In this document: positions 60,999 to 64,000 of the stretch, piece after piece
How the letters are laid out: the number at the start of each line of letters is the position of its first letter
How positions within the stretch are numbered: the stretch's first letter is position 1
Assembly: GCA_902810075.1 (NCBI GenBank)
Contig: LR778135.1
Location: forward strand, 558,001-622,000
Reading direction: 5' to 3'
Source: Ruminococcaceae bacterium BL-6
Lineage (GTDB): Bacteria > Bacillota > Clostridia > Oscillospirales > Acutalibacteraceae
Length of the DNA: 64,000 nucleotides
Program-made: the position numbers and the translations under genes
The notes under the pieces: model-generated
Database searches by the model: none
The model's input: the letters and a program-made list of their open reading frames with translations, nothing else
Told to the model about the DNA's origin: nothing

Positions 60999-61997
60999 TT
61001 ATTCGGATTTTTTGGTGACCTTTTTTCTTTCCTTGATGATGTAGGTAATAGAGCTGAACGAAATGGCGATCACCACGATAAACCCGCTGACTGCCGACTG
61101 CCAGTACACATTGACACCCAGCAGCACGATCATATTCTGAATCACGGCAATAATCGCCGCGCCGATCAGTGCGCCCGCAGGGTTGCCGATCCCGCCCGTC
61201 AGCGCCACGCCGCCGATTACCGACGCGGCGATCGAGTTCATCGGCCAGTTTTCCCCGATTGCCGACTGGGCCGAGCCCAGGCGTGCCACATACAACATGC
61301 CTGCCAGAGCTGAGATCATGCCGACGATGCTGTAAATAATCATGCGGATTTTATTGACCGGAATGCCTAAAATCTTCGCCGCGTCCCTGCTGTTGCCGAT
61401 TGCGTAAAGATAACGCCCCGTTTTGGTCTTCTTGACCAGAAAAAGGATGATGACCAGAACAATGAGGGTGAAAACGAACGGGATGGGGATCCCCATCAGG
61501 GTCCCTTTTCCCAATATGTAAATATCTTCCGGAATTCCGGTCACCGCTTTCCCTTTTGTGATGACGAGGTTGATGCCGCCGTATACCCCGGTCATCCCGA
61601 TTGTGACGACCATGGAATTCAGCCTCAGCTGCGTGATGATCAAGCCGTTGATCGCGCCCAGCGCCGCGCCGATCAGCACGGAAATAAGAAAAGCCAGATA
61701 GGAGTTTACGCCCGCCTTCACCATCATCAGCCCGCCGAGGATACCGCTTAACGTCGCGATCTTACCAACGGACAGATCCAGCTCGCCGACCAGCAGCAGC
61801 AGAGACTGTGCAATTGCGATCATCCCGATAAAAGCAAGGTCGCGGATTAAAGCCTGAAGGTTGTATGCCGTCAGAAAATAGGATGAGGTGGTGGATGCGA
61901 TCACGACCATCAGGACGAGCACAAGCGCGATAGCGGTCATATTGCTTTTTTTGAGTGAGTTGATTATATGGTTGGATTTCGTTCCTTCGTTTTTCAT
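60999..61997 (-). CDS. Sugar ABC transporter permease (RbsC/AlsC type)
   Basis: 332 residues with about ten helices. Typical motifs: LIRDLAFIGMIAIAQSLLLLVGELDLSVGK (here given as AIAQSLLLLVGELDLSVG), TVGMT-like TIGMTGVYGGINLVIT, and IGGVALTGGIGNPAGALIGA near the end. GAGGAGA lies upstream of the ATG. Follows the ATPase gene by 14 bases. The family imports ribose, allose, autoinducer-2, erythritol and similar; no specific substrate is set. Confidence 0.93.
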   Translation of the reverse strand: MKNEGTKSNHIINSLKKSNMTAIALVLVLMVVIASTTSSYFLTAYNLQALIRDLAFIGMIAIAQSLLLLVGELDLSVGKIATLSGILGGLMMVKAGVNSYLAFLISVLIGAALGAINGLIITQLRLNSMVVTIGMTGVYGGINLVITKGKAVTGIPEDIYILGKGTLMGIPIPFVFTLIVLVIILFLVKKTKTGRYLYAIGNSRDAAKILGIPVNKIRMIIYSIVGMISALAGMLYVARLGSAQSAIGENWPMNSIAASVIGGVALTGGIGNPAGALIGAAIIAVIQNMIVLLGVNVYWQSAVSGFIVVIAISFSSITYIIKERKKVTKKSE

Positions 61998-62011
61998 TTT
62001 GAATTCTCCTC

Positions 62012-63496
62012 TTATTCCGGTTTCACGCCGATAATTGAGCTCAATAAGATATCTTTATCCGTCCCGGAATCAAATTCGGCCACTTTTCGTCCCGCATAGA
62101 TCGCGATAATCCTGTTGGAACATTTTACGATTTCCTCCATTTCAGAGGAGATCAGGATGATGCCGATCCCCTTGTTTTCCGCCAGTTCCTTCATCAGGCG
62201 GTAGATTTCCGCTTTCGTTCCGACGTCGATGCCCTTGGTCGGCTCATCGAAAATTAGAACCTTTGGGTTGCAGTACATGGAACGTCCGATGATCACCTTC
62301 TGCTGGTTTCCGCCGCTTAAGAATCTGATCGCCTTGTCCATATCGGGCGTTTTGATATCGTAGGCATCGATCACTTCCTGAACAAGCGACCTTTCCTTCT
62401 GGTCGGAAATACCCAGGCCGGATTTCAGGTTGTCCAGCAATGATATGGAAATGTTTTCTTTCACGCTCAGAATAGGGAGGATCCCTTCCCGCTTTCTTTC
62501 CTCCGGCAGATAGATCAGCCCGTGTTCCACCGAATAATGCGTGTTTCCGAACTTCCAGTCCTTTCCATCCAGTTTCACTTTTCCTGAATATACCGGGATG
62601 GATCCGAAGATCGCCTGCATGATTTCACTTCTGCCCGCCCCGACAAGGCCCGAAAAGCCCAGGATTTCGCCCTTCTTTAAAGTGAAGCTGATATCCGTGA
62701 ATGCTTCTCCCGTCAGATGTTCGACTTCCAGAAGCGTTTCGTCCGTTACCTTTTCAGAATGAAACGCCGTTTCCTGATTCACTTCGCGGCCTGTCATTTT
62801 CGTAATAATCCAGGGGACGTCGACTTCGCTTATTTTTGCATTGGCTATTTTTTTTCCGTTGCGGAATACGGTGACAACGTCGCAGATGGCGAAAATCTCC
62901 TCCAATTTATGGGAGATAAACACAATCGCCTTATTTTCCTGTTTGATCTGCCGGATCACCTCAAACAGGCATTGTGTATCGCTGGTGGTCAGGCTGGTGG
63001 TGGGTTCATCCAGCATCAGCACCTCATAATCTTCATGAACCGTTGCCCTGGCGATCTGAAGCAGCTGCTGCTCCGATACGGAGATATCCTTCACCAATGC
63101 ATCCGGCGAGACATGAATATGAAATTTTTCCAACAGCGGCATGGCTTTTTCTTTCAGCGCCTGTTGATCGACAAGGCCTTTAAAGCCTGATTTTTCAAAC
63201 GGCATAAATAAATTTTCCGCTACCGTCATGTAATTGAACAGATCGATTTCCTGCGGCACATAGGCGATCCTGTCGAAGCTTTTCTTGTCGGATAACGCCG
63301 ATTTGCCGTCTATTTTAATTTCGCCGCTCGTCGGTTCCTGAACCCCTGTCAGACATTTGATCAGTGTGCTTTTTCCGGCGCCGTTCTCGCCGATGACCGC
63401 ATGGATTTCTCCGAGCTTAAAAGAGATATCCACCGAATCGAGCGCAACTACCCCCGGAAATATTTTCGTGATGCCATATGCCTCTAATGCGTTCAT
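62012..63496 (-). CDS. Sugar ABC transporter ATP-binding protein, two-domain (RbsA type)
   Basis: 494 residues in two ATPase halves. The first half is complete: [16 protein letters not shown] (Walker A), [13 protein letters not shown] (signature), [11 protein letters not shown] (Walker B), and ISHKLEEIF. The second half has the degenerate Walker [10 protein letters not shown] usual for RbsA, with [14 protein letters not shown] and [14 protein letters not shown]. The ATG at 63496 has AAAGGAG 7 bases upstream; the ATG at 63502 is too close to the site. Confidence 0.94.
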   Translation of the reverse strand: MNALEAYGITKIFPGVVALDSVDISFKLGEIHAVIGENGAGKSTLIKCLTGVQEPTSGEIKIDGKSALSDKKSFDRIAYVPQEIDLFNYMTVAENLFMPFEKSGFKGLVDQQALKEKAMPLLEKFHIHVSPDALVKDISVSEQQLLQIARATVHEDYEVLMLDEPTTSLTTSDTQCLFEVIRQIKQENKAIVFISHKLEEIFAICDVVTVFRNGKKIANAKISEVDVPWIITKMTGREVNQETAFHSEKVTDETLLEVEHLTGEAFTDISFTLKKGEILGFSGLVGAGRSEIMQAIFGSIPVYSGKVKLDGKDWKFGNTHYSVEHGLIYLPEERKREGILPILSVKENISISLLDNLKSGLGISDQKERSLVQEVIDAYDIKTPDMDKAIRFLSGGNQQKVIIGRSMYCNPKVLIFDEPTKGIDVGTKAEIYRLMKELAENKGIGIILISSEMEEIVKCSNRIIAIYAGRKVAEFDSGTDKDILLSSIIGVKPE

Positions 63497-63522
63497 AAAC
63501 ATGCTCCTTTTATCATAGCGAA

Positions 63523-63572
63523 AAAAGGGCTGCGACTGAGGATCATCTTAAAGTCAAGTCACAAGCCCTTTT
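63523..63572 (-). terminator. Hairpin after the sugar-binding protein gene
   Basis: AAAAGGGCT pairs with AGCCCTTTT across an internal GTGACT/AGTCGC-type stem. It lies between the binding-protein gene and the ATPase gene and probably causes partial termination so that the binding protein is in excess. Confidence 0.6.
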
Positions 63573-63613
63573 CAGCCAGCATATTCGAATGATTTATGTC
63601 TCGGTTTTCAAAA

Positions 63614-64000
63614 TCATTTTTTCACGATTTCGATCCATTTGTCGACGTTGGAGCTGTCGATGAAAGCGATGCCTGTATCAACTGTCTTTGGGATATCGAT
63701 GCCGAGATGCTTTTGCCACATCATCAATACGGCCATGGATCCCTGCATCTGAGGCATGGTGGAAGAGGTGGCGGTCATGGTGCCGTCCTTGATGTAATTC
63801 AAAATATCGATCAGGTTGTCCATGCCGACGATTTTGACCTTGCCGACTTTTCCGGCTTCTTTGATTGCGGCCGAAATACCGATCGGGCCCGACGCGTCGC
63901 AGCAAAGGTATCCGGTAAGATCGGGATTTGCCGCCAGAACCGCCGCGGCCTGGGACTGAGCCGTTTCGATATTGTCGTTGTCGATGCCGCCGTCAATCAC
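63614..64000 (-). CDS. Sugar-binding protein of the ABC transporter (RbsB type), 5' end outside the window
   Basis: 128 codons of the C-terminal half, with the frame open through base 64000. AQSQAAAVLAANPDLTGYLCCDASGPIGISAAIKEAG (split by motif: NPDLTGYLCCDASGPIG) and KVKIVGMDN are the usual periplasmic-binding-protein-like hinge and ligand residues. The internal start seen at the window edge is not real. First visible gene of the sugar operon; upstream regulation is not in view. Confidence 0.9.
   Translation of the reverse strand: MIDGGIDNDNIETAQSQAAAVLAANPDLTGYLCCDASGPIGISAAIKEAGKVGKVKIVGMDNLIDILNYIKDGTMTATSSTMPQMQGSMAVLMMWQKHLGIDIPKTVDTGIAFIDSSNVDKWIEIVKK

Overview
The window looks like the chromosome of a fairly GC-rich anaerobic clostridium, probably Oscillospirales/Ruminococcaceae-like. 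This is inferred from the type III glutamine synthetase, the two-subunit iron-sulfur serine dehydratase, the 2-hydroxyacyl-CoA dehydratase genes, the Gram-positive AGGAGG ribosome sites, TTGACA/TATAAT promoters, T-box and TPP leader RNAs, and frequent TTG/GTG starts. No rRNA, CRISPR array, transposase or phage gene is visible.

Layout. 1-1.5 kb: 3' part of glnN. 1.8-10.2 kb (minus): aldo/keto reductase, CDF metal transporter, and an oligopeptide/dipeptide ABC operon (oppA-D-F-B-C order) ending in a C39-like cysteine peptidase. 10.2-18 kb (minus): serine dehydratase subunits, a PII-like protein with a DUF1538 membrane protein, a flippase-like membrane protein, and a KimA-type potassium importer behind a structured leader. 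18.1-24.1 kb (minus): thiM-thiE-HAD-thiD under a TPP riboswitch, then a CadC/CadA-type metal resistance pair. 24.2-34.8 kb (plus): glutathione-peroxidase-like gene with OhrR, a lipoprotein with a two-component system, DUF1385, prmC, recA-recX-rimO-pgsA. 34.8-38.9 kb: cysteine T-box, cysE, cysS, ybaK, a small protein, tRNA-Thr and tRNA-Tyr.

39.5-52.1 kb is the most distinctive block: a divergent fermentation cluster. Minus strand: thiolase, 3-hydroxyacyl-CoA dehydrogenase, YkvI-type transporter. Plus strand: crotonase, class III CoA-transferase, dehydratase activator, dehydratase subunits, a sigma-54 activator, and a D-2-hydroxyacid dehydrogenase. Two sigma-54 promoters face away from each other, with a 34-bp near-perfect palindrome almost exactly midway. 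Together the enzymes could turn a 2-oxoacid into a 3-oxoacyl-CoA and cleave it, with no acyl-CoA dehydrogenase or Etf encoded nearby.

52.2-64 kb: an unusual XRE-type regulator, a large mosaic surface protein, a split ChrA-type transporter, and a sugar operon cut by the window edge (periplasmic-binding-type protein, ATPase, permease, TIM-barrel epimerase, SIS isomerase, RpiB-like isomerase). A ~97-bp dispersed non-coding repeat occurs three times and a 157-bp MITE-like element once; two of these four sit inside operons.
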